A stretch of 64,000 nucleotides of DNA from Plantactinospora soyae (GCF_014874095.1 NZ_JADBEB010000001.1:7750001-7814000), one strand, 5' to 3'; positions 52,391-61,665 are shown, numbered from the stretch's first letter. Numbers and translations are program-made. Notes: generated by a model from the letters alone, not told the origin.

Positions 52391-53576
52391 GGTCGATCCA
52401 CGCTGACATCCTCGCCGCGAACTCCTGGCCGGAGAAAGCGGTGGCATGGTTCCGGATCCGCTCGGGCATCAGCTCGGGCAGCCGCCGGACGAGCGGGGCG
52501 AAGTCCGCCGGATCCAACGAGTCGACCAGGAAGCCGGTCTCCCCGTCGGTCACCGTCTCCAACAGGCCGCCCCGGCGCAGTCCCAGCACCGGGGTACCGC
52601 ACGCCTGGGCCTCGACCGGGATGATGCCGAAGTCCTCGTGCACCGGAAACAGCAACGCCCGCGCCCCCCAGTAGAGCTGCCGCAACCTCTCCTTGCCGGG
52701 CATGACCTCGAACGTGACGGGTACGCCGACCCGGTCCGCCAGCCGCCGCAGGTTCGTCTCCTCCGGTCCGGAGCCGGCGAGCACGAGCGGCAGCCCGGCC
52801 GCTTCCGCGATCCCGATGACGAGGTCGAAGTTCTTGTACGGGATCCATCGGCCCACCCCGAGCAGATAGTCCCGGGACTGGCTCCGGTCGACCGCTGGCG
52901 CGGCGGCGAAGTAGTCCGTGTCGACCGGCGGATTGATCACCGTCGCGTCGCGTCGCCAGTAGCGCCGGATCCGGTTCTGCACCTCGCGCGAGTTCGCCGC
53001 GTAACTGTGCACATGCCGGCTGAGCCGTACGTCCGCGGCCCGCAAGACCCGTCGGGGTGGGGCCAGCAGCGGACTCGCGCCGCGGCCGTCGAACGTCGGG
53101 CTCCAGAGATAGCGCGCCGGGGCGTGTACGTAGCTGAGGTACCGGGTCTGCTCCGGTGAGCCCAGCCGGACCGTGTGCGCGAACGCGTGACTGGAGGAGA
53201 TGACGACGTCGTAGCGTTCCCGGGTGAGCGTCCGCCAGACGAGCGGCATCAGCGGCAGCGCCAGCGCCTTGCTGCGGGTCAGTGGGGTCCGGGCCAGCCA
53301 GGACTCGCGGAGGCCGGGCTCGGTGACGTCGCGGTCCTTCCACAGCACGAAGCGCTCGGCGTGCGGCACCAGGTCGGCGATGCGCCGGAACACCTCCTCC
53401 GACCCGCCCGTCGCGCCGAACCACTCGTGGACCAGTGCGACCGAACGACCGCGGAGCGGACGAAACTCGCAGGACCTGCCGAGGTCCGACTGCCGCCCGG
53501 TCGGGATCACGTCGCCGGGAGTTTCGCCGGAGACCGACCAATGCGGGCGCGGTTCGCGGGCCGGACGCCATGACAT
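52377..53576 (-). CDS. GT4-type glycosyltransferase
   Basis: The 399-residue enzyme is the first of the minus-strand glycosyltransferase run. Visible are SVALVHEWFGATGGSEEVFR, YDVVISSSHAFAHTVRLGSP, TRYLSYVHAPARYLWSPTFD, NSREVQNRIRRYWRRDATVI, LLGVGRWIPYKNFDLVIGIA and PVHEDFGIIPVEAQACGTPV, all GT4 hallmarks (mannosyltransferase-like). The ATG at 53576 has only a weak ribosome binding site and the first 45 residues are variable, so a later start is possible. It is divergent from the DUF1800 gene 139 bases away, and that gap should contain the locus promoters. Confidence 0.9.
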   Translation of the reverse strand: MSWRPAREPRPHWSVSGETPGDVIPTGRQSDLGRSCEFRPLRGRSVALVHEWFGATGGSEEVFRRIADLVPHAERFVLWKDRDVTEPGLRESWLARTPLTRSKALALPLMPLVWRTLTRERYDVVISSSHAFAHTVRLGSPEQTRYLSYVHAPARYLWSPTFDGRGASPLLAPPRRVLRAADVRLSRHVHSYAANSREVQNRIRRYWRRDATVINPPVDTDYFAAAPAVDRSQSRDYLLGVGRWIPYKNFDLVIGIAEAAGLPLVLAGSGPEETNLRRLADRVGVPVTFEVMPGKERLRQLYWGARALLFPVHEDFGIIPVEAQACGTPVLGLRRGGLLETVTDGETGFLVDSLDPADFAPLVRRLPELMPERIRNHATAFSGQEFAARMSAWIDHESR

Positions 53577-53715
53577 GCCAACTTGGACTCTCCCGCAGGT
53601 ACCGAACCAGCCAGTTCCAGGCCGGGATGATACAGCAGCACCAGGACCCCGACCATCAGCGGCGTCGGTTCGGGCCCGAGTGCCGATCGACGTGCTCGCC
53701 ACCTATGGTTGCAGG

Positions 53716-54984
53716 ATGACCGACGACGTCGCGTTGCTGCTGCGTCGGGCCGGCTTCGGTCCGACCGCCGCGGAACTGGCCGCGGCGCGGCAGGCCGGTT
53801 ACGAGGCGACCGTGTCGACCCTCGTCGCCCCGTTCGGGCCCGACATCGGGGCGAGCAGCGCGCCGATGCCGGACCTCGGGCTGGACCCGTACGCCGAGAA
53901 CCCGAACCCGACCAGCCGGCAACGCGCCGAGGCCGACCGGATCCGGAAGACGCAGACGGATCTGATCACCCGGTGGTGGCTGGAGCGGATGGTGGTGGCC
54001 AACCACCAGGCCGTCGAGAAGCTGCTGTTCTTCTGGCACGGGCACTGGGCAACCTCGGTGACGAAGGTCAAGAGCCCGCAGCTCATGCTGGCGCAGCACC
54101 GCAGCCTCCGGGAGTCACGCGACATCGCGGACACCGCACGGCGGATGATCGTCGACCCCGCCCTGGTCTACTGGCTGGACGGGCACCTCAACACCAAGCG
54201 GGCGCCGAACGAGAACCTCGGCCGTGAGCTGCTCGAACTGTTCCTGCTGGGGCACGGACAGTACACCGAACGGGACGTCAAGGAGGTGGGTCGGGCGCTC
54301 ACCGGCTGGCGGATCAACCTGCGCGCCGCGACCTCGGTCCTCGACCCCCGGGAGCACGACAACGGACGGAAGACGATCCTCGGCTCGACCGAGAAGTTCA
54401 CCGCCACCAGCGTGGTGAACCTGCTGTTGGGCCGGATCGAGTGCGTACGGTTCATCGCCTCCAGGTTGTGGTTCCGCTACGCCTCGTCGACAACGCCCGT
54501 TCCGGATCGGACCAGTGCCCGGATGGCCGGCGCGTTTCCGGCCCCGATGTCGATGCTCCGCGCCCTCTACACGGACGAGGCGTTCGCCACCACCCGGGAC
54601 ACGATGGTGAAGCAACCCATCGAGTGGCTGGTCGGCGCCATGCGGCAACTGGAGCTGCGTCCGACGAGGATCCCCGCCGAGACCCTGACCCAGCTCATCG
54701 ACGGACTCGGTGGACTCGGACAACGACCGTTCGCACCGCCCAGCGTCGGCGGCTGGCCGGCCGGGGCCACCTGGTTGACCTCGGCCGGTGCGCAGGTGCG
54801 GCTGAGCCTGGCCGGCAAGCTCGCCAGCCAGCTCACGCCGGGTCGGCTGACTCCGGAGGACGTGGCGTACATTCTCTGCATCGACAAGTGGACCGACAGG
54901 ACCTACGCCGTGCTGCGCGACGTACGAAACGCACGTCTGCTGCTGACGCTCGGACTCGTCAGCCCCGAATACCTGGTGACCTGA
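53716..54984 (+). CDS. DUF1800 family protein
   Basis: The 422-residue protein has the DUF1800 markers: LLLRRAGFGPTAAELAAARQ, WWLERMVVANHQAVEKLLFF with WHGHWATS, APNENLGRELLELFLLGHGQ with YTERDVKEVGRALTGWRI and PFAPPSVGGWPAG. DUF1800 proteins nearly always occur with a DUF1501 partner, which follows after one base here. Their function is unknown; roles in export or modification of extracellular polymers have been suggested by context. No signal peptide is seen, unlike its Tat-exported partner. It lies within an exopolysaccharide locus. Confidence 0.93.
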   Translation: MTDDVALLLRRAGFGPTAAELAAARQAGYEATVSTLVAPFGPDIGASSAPMPDLGLDPYAENPNPTSRQRAEADRIRKTQTDLITRWWLERMVVANHQAVEKLLFFWHGHWATSVTKVKSPQLMLAQHRSLRESRDIADTARRMIVDPALVYWLDGHLNTKRAPNENLGRELLELFLLGHGQYTERDVKEVGRALTGWRINLRAATSVLDPREHDNGRKTILGSTEKFTATSVVNLLLGRIECVRFIASRLWFRYASSTTPVPDRTSARMAGAFPAPMSMLRALYTDEAFATTRDTMVKQPIEWLVGAMRQLELRPTRIPAETLTQLIDGLGGLGQRPFAPPSVGGWPAGATWLTSAGAQVRLSLAGKLASQLTPGRLTPEDVAYILCIDKWTDRTYAVLRDVRNARLLLTLGLVSPEYLVT

Positions 54985-54985
54985 G

Positions 54986-56245
54986 ATGGACGCGCTCACC
55001 CGACGTCGGTTTCTCGTCGCCTCCGGGGTGCTGAGCGGCGGCGCGGTGGCGGCCGGTGCCGGCGCGATCGGCCTGGCCCGGCTGTTGGGCACCTCGTCGA
55101 AGGCGGCTCCCCCGGACCCGACCCGGCAGACCAGCAAGGTGGTGCTGGTCACCCTCTACGGCGGCAACGACGGGCTGAACACCGTCATCCCGTACGCGGA
55201 CCGGGCCTACCACTCGGCCCGGCCGGAGTTGGCGTACGCCTCCCGCGAGGTGCTGCGGCTGGACGACAAGCTCGGGCTCAACCCCAGGCTGCGTGGCCTG
55301 AAGGGACTCTGGGACGCCAAACGGCTCGGCATCGTGCTCGGGGTGGGGTACCCGAAACCGGACCGGAGCCACTTCCGGTCGATGGACATCTGGCAGACCG
55401 CGTCGCCGGGCAGCCCCGCGCCGACAGGTTGGGTGGGACGGTGGCTCGACGGCGTGAACGCACCCGTCGAGGCGGCCGTGAGCTTCGAGCCGGTGCTTCC
55501 GCCCCTGCTGGTGGGCAGGTCCCGGATCGGCGCCTGCGTCAGCTACCGAGGCCTCACCCTGCCCGACTGGATCAGTCCCGACCTGGTCGCGGCCCTGGGC
55601 CGCAGTCAGCCGAACGAGCCGGAGATGCAGGCCCGCGCCGCGGCCTCGTTCGCGGACCTGCTCACCATGGGCGACGTGGTCCGGGCGGCCGGGCAGCCGA
55701 CCCAAACGCCGGATGCGGGCGACGAACCCGCCGTGCCGGCCACGAGCACCGGTGGGGAGAACGCCCTCACCGCCCAGCTCGCGCTCGTGGCCCGCTGCGT
55801 CGAGGTCGGTGTGCCGACCCAGGTCTACTCGGTGAGCCTGGGCGGATTCGACACCCACGCCGAGGAGCGGGCCGGACACGAGGTGTTGCTGAAGCAGCTC
55901 GACGAGGCCCTGACGAGCTTCGTGGCCAGGATGGCCGAGACCGATGCCGGACGGCAGGTGGTGGTGGTCGTCTACAGCGAGTTCGGCCGGCGGGTCCGGG
56001 CGAACGCCTCCGACGGCACCGACCACGGGACTGCCGGGCCCGTCTTCGTCCTGGGGCCCCGGGTGGTCGGCGGGTTCTACGGCGAGCAGCCCAGCCTGAC
56101 CGATCTGGACGACGGCGACCTCAAGGCCACCGTGGACTTCCGGGACGTCTTCGGTACGGTCCTCGGCTCCGTGCTGGGCGCGGACCCGGCCCGCTACCTG
56201 GAGGGCTACCAGGGAAAACTGCTGCCCTTCGTACCCTCCGACTGA
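54986..56245 (+). CDS. DUF1501 family protein with Tat signal
   Basis: The 419-residue partner of the DUF1800 protein has a twin-arginine signal: LTRRRFLVASGVLSGGAVAA at about residues 4-23. The DUF1501 body shows LVTLYGGNDGLNTVIPYADR, GVGYPKPDRSHFRSMDIWQT, SVSLGGFDTHAEERAGHEVL, VVVYSEFGRRVRANASDGTD and HGTAGPVFVLG. Asp, His and Thr residues in DTHAE and DGTDHG are placed like those of alkaline-phosphatase-fold sulfatases, to which the family is distantly related. Export folded by Tat suggests a cofactor or metal. A hairpin follows the stop. Confidence 0.93.
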   Translation: MDALTRRRFLVASGVLSGGAVAAGAGAIGLARLLGTSSKAAPPDPTRQTSKVVLVTLYGGNDGLNTVIPYADRAYHSARPELAYASREVLRLDDKLGLNPRLRGLKGLWDAKRLGIVLGVGYPKPDRSHFRSMDIWQTASPGSPAPTGWVGRWLDGVNAPVEAAVSFEPVLPPLLVGRSRIGACVSYRGLTLPDWISPDLVAALGRSQPNEPEMQARAAASFADLLTMGDVVRAAGQPTQTPDAGDEPAVPATSTGGENALTAQLALVARCVEVGVPTQVYSVSLGGFDTHAEERAGHEVLLKQLDEALTSFVARMAETDAGRQVVVVVYSEFGRRVRANASDGTDHGTAGPVFVLGPRVVGGFYGEQPSLTDLDDGDLKATVDFRDVFGTVLGSVLGADPARYLEGYQGKLLPFVPSD

Positions 56246-56251
56246 CCGTTA

Positions 56252-56278
56252 CCGGGGCGGATCGGCGGATCGCCCCGG
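56252..56278. terminator. hairpin between convergent DUF1501 and sugar-transferase genes
   Basis: CCGGGGCG (56252-56259) pairs with CGCCCCGG (56271-56278) around an 11-base loop. It begins 7 bases after the DUF1501 stop and lies 18 bases from the end of the convergent gene, so it can serve both. Confidence 0.55.
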
Positions 56279-56295
56279 GCCCGGCGCCCGCCCGG

Positions 56296-57858
56296 TCATC
56301 GGCCACCGCCCCGGAACACCTCGGCGACCGTCCGGAGCAGTACCTTCGTGTCCAGCCAGAGCGACCAGTTCTCGATGTAGTAGTTGTCGAACCGGGCCCG
56401 GTCGGAGATCGGGGTGTCGCCACGTAGTCCGCTCACCTGGGCCAGGCCGGTGAGCCCCACCGGGACCCGGTGCCGCATCGCGTAGTCCGGGTGCTCGGCG
56501 GAGAACTTCTCTACGAAGTACGGGCGCTCCGGCCGGGGGCCGACCACCGTCATGTCGCCCCGGAGGATGTTCCAGAGCTGCGGCAGCTCGTCCAGCGACG
56601 TACGGCGCATGAACCGGCCGATCGGCCCGACCCGTAGGTCGCCCGCTATCGACCATCTCGTCTGCGACTCGTGGTCGTCCCGGGGTCGCATCGTACGGAA
56701 CTTGATGACGTCGAACGGCTCGCCGTACCTGCCGATGCGCTGCTGCCGGAAGAAGATGCCCCGGCCCCCTTCGCAGAGGGTCAGCAGCGCGCAGATCGCG
56801 ATGACCGGGCTGAGCAGCACCAACGCGATCGACGCCAGCACGATGTCGGACGCCCGTTTGGCCATCCACCGCGGGCCGGACAGGGTGGTGTGGCGGATCT
56901 GCACGACGGGGATCGCACCGATGTGGTCGGGCAGTCCGCCGGGAGAGCGGGATCCCCACAGCCTCGGCACGGTCCACAGGTCGCAGCGGGCGTACGCCGG
57001 GTGGGCCAGGATCTCCATCAACCGGGGTTCCAGGCAGTGCGGGTCGGCGACGATGAGGACGTCACACTCGACCATCGCGACCCGTTGTTCGAGGTTGTCG
57101 AGGGTACCGATCAGCGGCGGGCGCCCCGGAGCCTGCTCGTCGTCGACGTCGACGCAGCCGACGAACCGGAGGCCGTACTGGGGATACCGGCGCAGTAGCC
57201 GGGCCAGTTCGGCGGCGATCGGACCGCTGCCGATGATGATGGCGTTGTGCTCCACCCAGCGTCGCCGTCGGGCCAGCAGGACCATGCTCCGGGTGATCGC
57301 CCGGCCCAGGATGACCAGGCCGGCGGAGAGGGCGACCCCCCGCATGAAGCCGGCGACGTACTCCACCGATCCGTGCCGCATCGCGGCGATGATCGCCACG
57401 ATGGCCGCGGTGGCGAGCAGTCGGCCGCCGAGATTGGGCAGCTCGTCGAGGATGCTCATGTGCCGGCGTCCACGGTAGAGCCCGCCGGTCGCGAAGATGG
57501 CGACGGTGAGCCCGGCCGCGAACAGGGTGCCGCGCCAGTAGCGGTCGGAGAGCATCAGCGGTGCCAGCAGGGCGGCGAGGTCGACGGGAGCGGTCACCAT
57601 CCAGGCGCGGAGCCGGCGGGTACGCCCCGACGCGACCGACCCGGCATAGGGCAGTACGGCGGTGGTGTCGAGTCCGGATCGGGTCCGGACCGGGGCGGCC
57701 GGCTCGATCGGCGTACGTGGGCGGGGAATGCTCCGCGCCTCGTCAGCCTCGTCCGCCGTCCCGACCTCCGTCCCGGAGCCCGGTGCCAGTCGGCCGGCCG
57801 GATCGCTGTCGGACAGGTCCGCCGCCGGACCATGGTGGACCGCCCCCCAGCTCGACAT
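56296..57858 (-). CDS. polyprenyl-phosphate sugar-1-phosphate transferase (WcaJ/CpsE-type)
   Basis: The 520-residue enzyme starts the lipid-linked repeat unit by moving a sugar-1-phosphate to undecaprenyl phosphate. The N-terminal part has membrane segments and a Rossmann-like CoA-binding domain (AIIIGSGPIAAELARLLRRY). The catalytic C-terminus has KRASDIVLASIALVLLSPVI, FFRQQRIGRYGEPFDVIKFR with TMRPRDDHESQ, RFMRRTSLDELPQLWNILRG with DMTVVGPRPERPYFVE and RHRVPVGLTGLAQVSGLRGD, all family hallmarks. The ATG at 57858 has GGGAGG eight bases upstream; ATG 57864 is too close to it. The gene is co-directional with the LCP gene upstream. Confidence 0.94.
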   Translation of the reverse strand: MSSWGAVHHGPAADLSDSDPAGRLAPGSGTEVGTADEADEARSIPRPRTPIEPAAPVRTRSGLDTTAVLPYAGSVASGRTRRLRAWMVTAPVDLAALLAPLMLSDRYWRGTLFAAGLTVAIFATGGLYRGRRHMSILDELPNLGGRLLATAAIVAIIAAMRHGSVEYVAGFMRGVALSAGLVILGRAITRSMVLLARRRRWVEHNAIIIGSGPIAAELARLLRRYPQYGLRFVGCVDVDDEQAPGRPPLIGTLDNLEQRVAMVECDVLIVADPHCLEPRLMEILAHPAYARCDLWTVPRLWGSRSPGGLPDHIGAIPVVQIRHTTLSGPRWMAKRASDIVLASIALVLLSPVIAICALLTLCEGGRGIFFRQQRIGRYGEPFDVIKFRTMRPRDDHESQTRWSIAGDLRVGPIGRFMRRTSLDELPQLWNILRGDMTVVGPRPERPYFVEKFSAEHPDYAMRHRVPVGLTGLAQVSGLRGDTPISDRARFDNYYIENWSLWLDTKVLLRTVAEVFRGGGR

Positions 57859-58004
57859 CTCCATGACCTCCCCCGTGCCCTCGGCGCAGCACCTCACGCC
57901 GCGAGCGGTCGCCAGCAGAATACGGCCGGCTCAGCCGCTCCACCAGACGGTAACCTGGCGGCTCACGACGGTCGCTGGTGCGGGTGGCGGAACGCGGCTA
58001 CGGG

Positions 58005-59090
58005 CTACTTCGCGGCGCGAAGGATCTCCGGGACCGCGTCACGGCGGACGGCGTCGTAGAACTTCTTGGCCTCGTCGGTCCTGGCGAACACCACACTCTC
58101 GTCGCCGACCTGACCGGTTCCCTGGGTCGGGCTGGTGACGAAGGTCAGGTTGTTGCTACGCAGGTGGCGCAGCTCCATCGCCAGGTCGAGCATGGACATG
58201 GTCTTGTCCACCGAGACGGCATCGGCGGAGGCCTTGACGAACGAGTTCAGTCGCGCCGGGTTGGCGAGCGTGCCACCGGAGGCGGCCTTGTCCAGGATCG
58301 CCCTGATGACCTGCTGCTGGTGCCGGATCCGGGCGAAGTCCCCGTCCTTGAAGGCGAAGCGTTCCCGGGCGTAGTCCAGCGCCTTCGCACCGTCCATCGT
58401 CTGCCTGCCCTTGGTGAACTCCCGTCGTCCACCCGGCAGCAGGGAGTGGGTCGAGGTGAAGCTCTCCTCGACGGTGATCTGTACGCCGCCCAGCGCGTCC
58501 ACGATCTCCTTGAAGCCGGCGAAGTCGACGATCGCGACGTGGTCGATCCGGACCCCGGTGAACTTCTCGACCGTCTGCACCATCAGCGGAAGACCGCCCC
58601 AGGCGTACCCGGCGTTGATTTTGGCGTTCCGGCCGCCGTGCTTGCCGTCCTTGCTCTTGGGCACGTTCACCCAGGTGTCCCGGGGAATCGACACCAGTTG
58701 GGCGCTCGACCGGTCCTTGGGCAGGTGGGCGAGGATGATGGTGTCGCTGCGTGAACCGGAGGTGTTCGCCGGGTCACGGGTGTCGCTGCCGAGGACGAGG
58801 ATGTTCTTGGCATCCTGCGCCACCTTGACCGGGCGCGACTCCGCGGGCACCTCGTCGAACGCCTCCACGCGTTCGATGCCGCCCTCCACCGAACGCACGT
58901 AGAGGCCCGCCGCGACCGCGCCACCGGCGCCGAGCAGTGCCAACACCAACAGCGTGATCAGGACTATCCGCCTGGTACGGCGCCGCTTCGTGGGCGCGGG
59001 TGCCTCGGTCGGCTGCCCCTCGGGGGTCACCTCGGTGGCCTCGGTGGCCTCGGTGGAGTCGGACTCCGCGAGTTGGGGTTGGTGTGGCAT
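58005..59090 (-). CDS. LytR-CpsA-Psr (LCP) family protein
   Basis: This 361-residue protein has a cytoplasmic tail with an EATEAT repeat, one membrane anchor (RIVLITLLVLALLGAGGAVA, about 41-60) and an extracytoplasmic LCP domain. Family motifs are NILVLGSDTRDPANTSGSRS and SDTIILAHLP, LVSIPRDTWVNVP, KINAGYAWGGLPLMVQTVEK, VDALGGVQITVEE and ALDYARERFAFKDGDFARIR, including the Arg/Asp residues that bind pyrophosphate lipids. LCP enzymes attach polymers from lipid carriers to the cell wall or other acceptors. Here it is expected to anchor the exopolysaccharide. The ATG at 59090 has a weak ribosome binding site. Confidence 0.94.
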   Translation of the reverse strand: MPHQPQLAESDSTEATEATEVTPEGQPTEAPAPTKRRRTRRIVLITLLVLALLGAGGAVAAGLYVRSVEGGIERVEAFDEVPAESRPVKVAQDAKNILVLGSDTRDPANTSGSRSDTIILAHLPKDRSSAQLVSIPRDTWVNVPKSKDGKHGGRNAKINAGYAWGGLPLMVQTVEKFTGVRIDHVAIVDFAGFKEIVDALGGVQITVEESFTSTHSLLPGGRREFTKGRQTMDGAKALDYARERFAFKDGDFARIRHQQQVIRAILDKAASGGTLANPARLNSFVKASADAVSVDKTMSMLDLAMELRHLRSNNLTFVTSPTQGTGQVGDESVVFARTDEAKKFYDAVRRDAVPEILRAAK

Positions 59091-59291
59091 GGCTCGATGC
59101 TACTGATGGCCGCAACCTGCCTGCTGCCCCGGTTCAGGTGGTATCCGCCACCGTGCGCCGCAAACGGGGGCGGGCCGGCCCGGCGGGCCGCGCTGACAGC
59201 ACCATCCGTCGGCCCCTTGCCGGCCACCGACGCAGGTCAGGGCGCCTCCGAGCAGTGTCCACAAGGGTCGTTGGGCAACTCGGACCGAGAA

Positions 59292-59310
59292 CCTGACGAG
59301 CATTGTCAGG
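59292..59310. promoter_or_regulatory. inverted repeat CCTGAC-N7-GTCAGG upstream of the DUF1579-like gene
   Basis: The two 6-base arms are perfect and 7 bases apart, and the repeat ends 22 bases before the ATG. TATAGCT just after it may be a -10 box. The position fits an operator for the downstream gene or a site shared with the divergent LCP gene. Confidence 0.5.
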
Positions 59311-59332
59311 TATAGCTGAGAAGATCGACGGC

Positions 59333-59782
59333 ATGAACGACTTCGATTTCCTTATCGGCTCCTGGAACATAGTCAACCGCCAGCTCAAGACGCTGCTCGT
59401 CGGCAGCGACGACTGGGAGACCTACTCCTCCACCAGCACCTGCTACCGAATCTTCGAAGGCGGCGGCAACACCGAGGAGATCGTCTTCACCGGCCGGGGC
59501 AATCGCGGCCTGACCCTCCGACTGTTCGACCTCGAACGCAAGGAGTGGTCGCTCTACTGGGCGAGCAGCCGTACCGGGCTGCTCTACCCGCCCGTCGTCG
59601 GCACCTTCACCGACGGCTGCGGGGACTTCTACGGCGACGACACGCACGAGGGCACCCCGATCCGGGCGCACTTCAGGTGGTCCGACATCACCCCGACCTC
59701 CGCGCGCTGGGAGCAGCGGTTCTCCGTCGACGCTGGACAGACCTGGGAGACCAACTGGGTCATGGAGTACAACCGGGTGTAG
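59333..59782 (+). CDS. DUF1579-like small protein
   Basis: The 149-residue protein begins NDFDFLIGSWNIVNRQLKTL, the typical opening of DUF1579-like and related calycin-fold proteins, and continues as a beta-rich sequence: YRIFEGGGNTEEIVF, GLTLRLFDLERKEWSLYWAS, and HFRWSDITPTSARWEQRFSV. No signal peptide or membrane segment. The role is unknown; a small-ligand binding beta-barrel is likely. The ATG at 59333 is preferred because upstream in-frame codons include only a TTG. No Shine-Dalgarno is evident. A perfect inverted repeat lies just upstream. Confidence 0.75.
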   Translation: MNDFDFLIGSWNIVNRQLKTLLVGSDDWETYSSTSTCYRIFEGGGNTEEIVFTGRGNRGLTLRLFDLERKEWSLYWASSRTGLLYPPVVGTFTDGCGDFYGDDTHEGTPIRAHFRWSDITPTSARWEQRFSVDAGQTWETNWVMEYNRV

Positions 59783-59892
59783 GCGTACGCCGTCTGCGGC
59801 CGACCGGCCCCGGAGATCCGGGCGGGTCGGCCGCCGTCGTACCGGGTCCGGTCGCCGGCTCCGGACGTCCGGCTTCGCTATTGTTCTGCACC

Positions 59893-61665
59893 GTGGTCAG
59901 CGCCCCTCGACTCGCGATCGACTTCGGCACCTCACACACCGTCGCGGTGTGTCGGTGGCGCGACGACGAGGGCCGGCCGCTGCTCTTCGACACCTCTCCG
60001 CTGCTTCCCTCGGCGGTACTCGCCGACGCCACCGGCCGGCTGCTCGTCGGTCGGGACGCGGTACGCGCCGGCCGGACGGATCCGGGCAGCCTGGAGCCGT
60101 ACCCGAAACGGCGGATCGACGAGGGCAGCATCCTGCTGGGCCGCACGGAGGTGGCCGTCGTCGACGTGGTCGCCGCCGTGTTGCGGCGCTGTGCGGACGA
60201 GGCGGTCCGGGTCGCGGGGCGCCCGATCGGCGAACTCGTGCTGACCCATCCGGCGGCCTGGGGACCCCGGCGCCGCGAGATCCTCGTCCACGCGGCCGGC
60301 CGGGCCGGGCTGCCCCGACCCGCGCTGCTGGCCGAACCGGTCGCCGCCGCCACCTACTTCACCACGGTCCTGGCCAGATCCGTCCGGACCGGCGCCGCCG
60401 TCGTCGTCTACGACTTCGGCGCCGGCACCTTCGACGTGGCGGTCCTGCGGCGCCGGCCCGACGGCGGCTGGGACGTCGCCGACAGTCAGGGCCTTGCCGA
60501 CCTCGGCGGCATCGACCTGGACGGCATCGTCGTCGAGCGGGTACGCGCCGCAGCCGCCGCAACCGACGAGGAGCGCTGGCACCGGCTGACCCGACCCGGC
60601 ACCGAGCCGGACCTACGGCATCGGCAGGCGCTCTGGGAGGAGGCCCGCGCGGCCAAGGAGCAACTGTCCCGACGCAGTACCGCCGGGGTGCACCTGCCGA
60701 TCTTCGAGCGGGACGTGCACGTGACCCGGGAGGAGTTCGAGAGCGCCGCGAACGCCACGATCGAGCGGACCGTGGCGTTGACCGCCGCGACGATGTCCGC
60801 CAGCGGACTCGATCCGGCACAGGTGGCCGGGCTGTTCCTGGTCGGCGGCGCCAGCCGGGTCCCCCTGGTGGCCACCAGCCTGCACCGCCGGCTCGGTCTG
60901 GCACCCACCATCATCGAACAGCCCGAACTGGTCGTCGCCCAGGGTGCGCTGCTCGCGACCGTGCTCGGCACGGGCCAGCCCCCGCCCGCACCGCCGGACG
61001 CCGGACCGATCTCCGCACACCCCACTCCGACGGACGGCGCCCCGTCACCCGGGCGGCCGGTGGCCCCGGTCGGCCCGGTCGGCCCGGTCGGCACGCCCCG
61101 CACGCCACGCACGCCCGGCCCGCCCGCCGTCGCCTGGCAGCGGCGCCGGAGCACCTGGATCGGTGCCGCCGCCGTGCTCCTCGTACTCGTCGTCGCCGGG
61201 GTGGTGGCGGTGGTACAGGCGAACCGACAACCCCCGCTCGGCGCGACGGGACGGGCCAACGAGCAGGTGATCGAGTCCCCGGCGCTCCGCGCGTTCGCCC
61301 GTCCGTGGCTCGATCACGTCACCGACTGCCAGCAGCGCATTCCGGACACGTACGGCGGGCGGGCCACCGAGTACGTCGCGTGTGCCGGCGACGGCTGGGA
61401 GGTCCAGTTCCGGGCCCTGGCCGACCGGGAGGGGCGGAACCTGTCCCGGGACCAGCGCGCGACCGTGTACAACGGCACTCGCGAGGGGTTCTCCGGTGAC
61501 CAGCCGCGTTCCGGCACCCGGGTCCGGTACAGCTACGGTGCCGGACAGCAGGTGATCTACTGGGACGACGACGACTCGGCGATGGTCGGCGACCTGACCA
61601 CGGTCGCCGGCAGCACCCTCGACGTCACGGCCCTGCTCCGGATCTGGGAAGAGCACATCCAGTAG
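59893..61665 (+). CDS. Hsp70-like ATPase tethered to the membrane with an extracytoplasmic C-terminal domain
   Basis: The 590-residue protein has a DnaK-type ATPase domain at residues 1-360: LAIDFGTSHTVAVCRW (phosphate 1), VVVYDFGAGTFDVAVLRRRP (phosphate 2) and AGLFLVGGASRVPLVATSLH (adenosine). There is no substrate-binding domain. A proline-rich linker (about 365-415) leads to a membrane segment (WIGAAAVLLVLVVAGVVAVV, about 425-445) and a domain of about 140 residues outside with two Cys (TDCQQ, YVACAGDG). The design couples an internal ATP-binding module to an outside sensor-like domain. The GTG at 59893 lies just before the ATPase motif. Function unknown. Confidence 0.85.
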   Translation: MVSAPRLAIDFGTSHTVAVCRWRDDEGRPLLFDTSPLLPSAVLADATGRLLVGRDAVRAGRTDPGSLEPYPKRRIDEGSILLGRTEVAVVDVVAAVLRRCADEAVRVAGRPIGELVLTHPAAWGPRRREILVHAAGRAGLPRPALLAEPVAAATYFTTVLARSVRTGAAVVVYDFGAGTFDVAVLRRRPDGGWDVADSQGLADLGGIDLDGIVVERVRAAAAATDEERWHRLTRPGTEPDLRHRQALWEEARAAKEQLSRRSTAGVHLPIFERDVHVTREEFESAANATIERTVALTAATMSASGLDPAQVAGLFLVGGASRVPLVATSLHRRLGLAPTIIEQPELVVAQGALLATVLGTGQPPPAPPDAGPISAHPTPTDGAPSPGRPVAPVGPVGPVGTPRTPRTPGPPAVAWQRRRSTWIGAAAVLLVLVVAGVVAVVQANRQPPLGATGRANEQVIESPALRAFARPWLDHVTDCQQRIPDTYGGRATEYVACAGDGWEVQFRALADREGRNLSRDQRATVYNGTREGFSGDQPRSGTRVRYSYGAGQQVIYWDDDDSAMVGDLTTVAGSTLDVTALLRIWEEHIQ

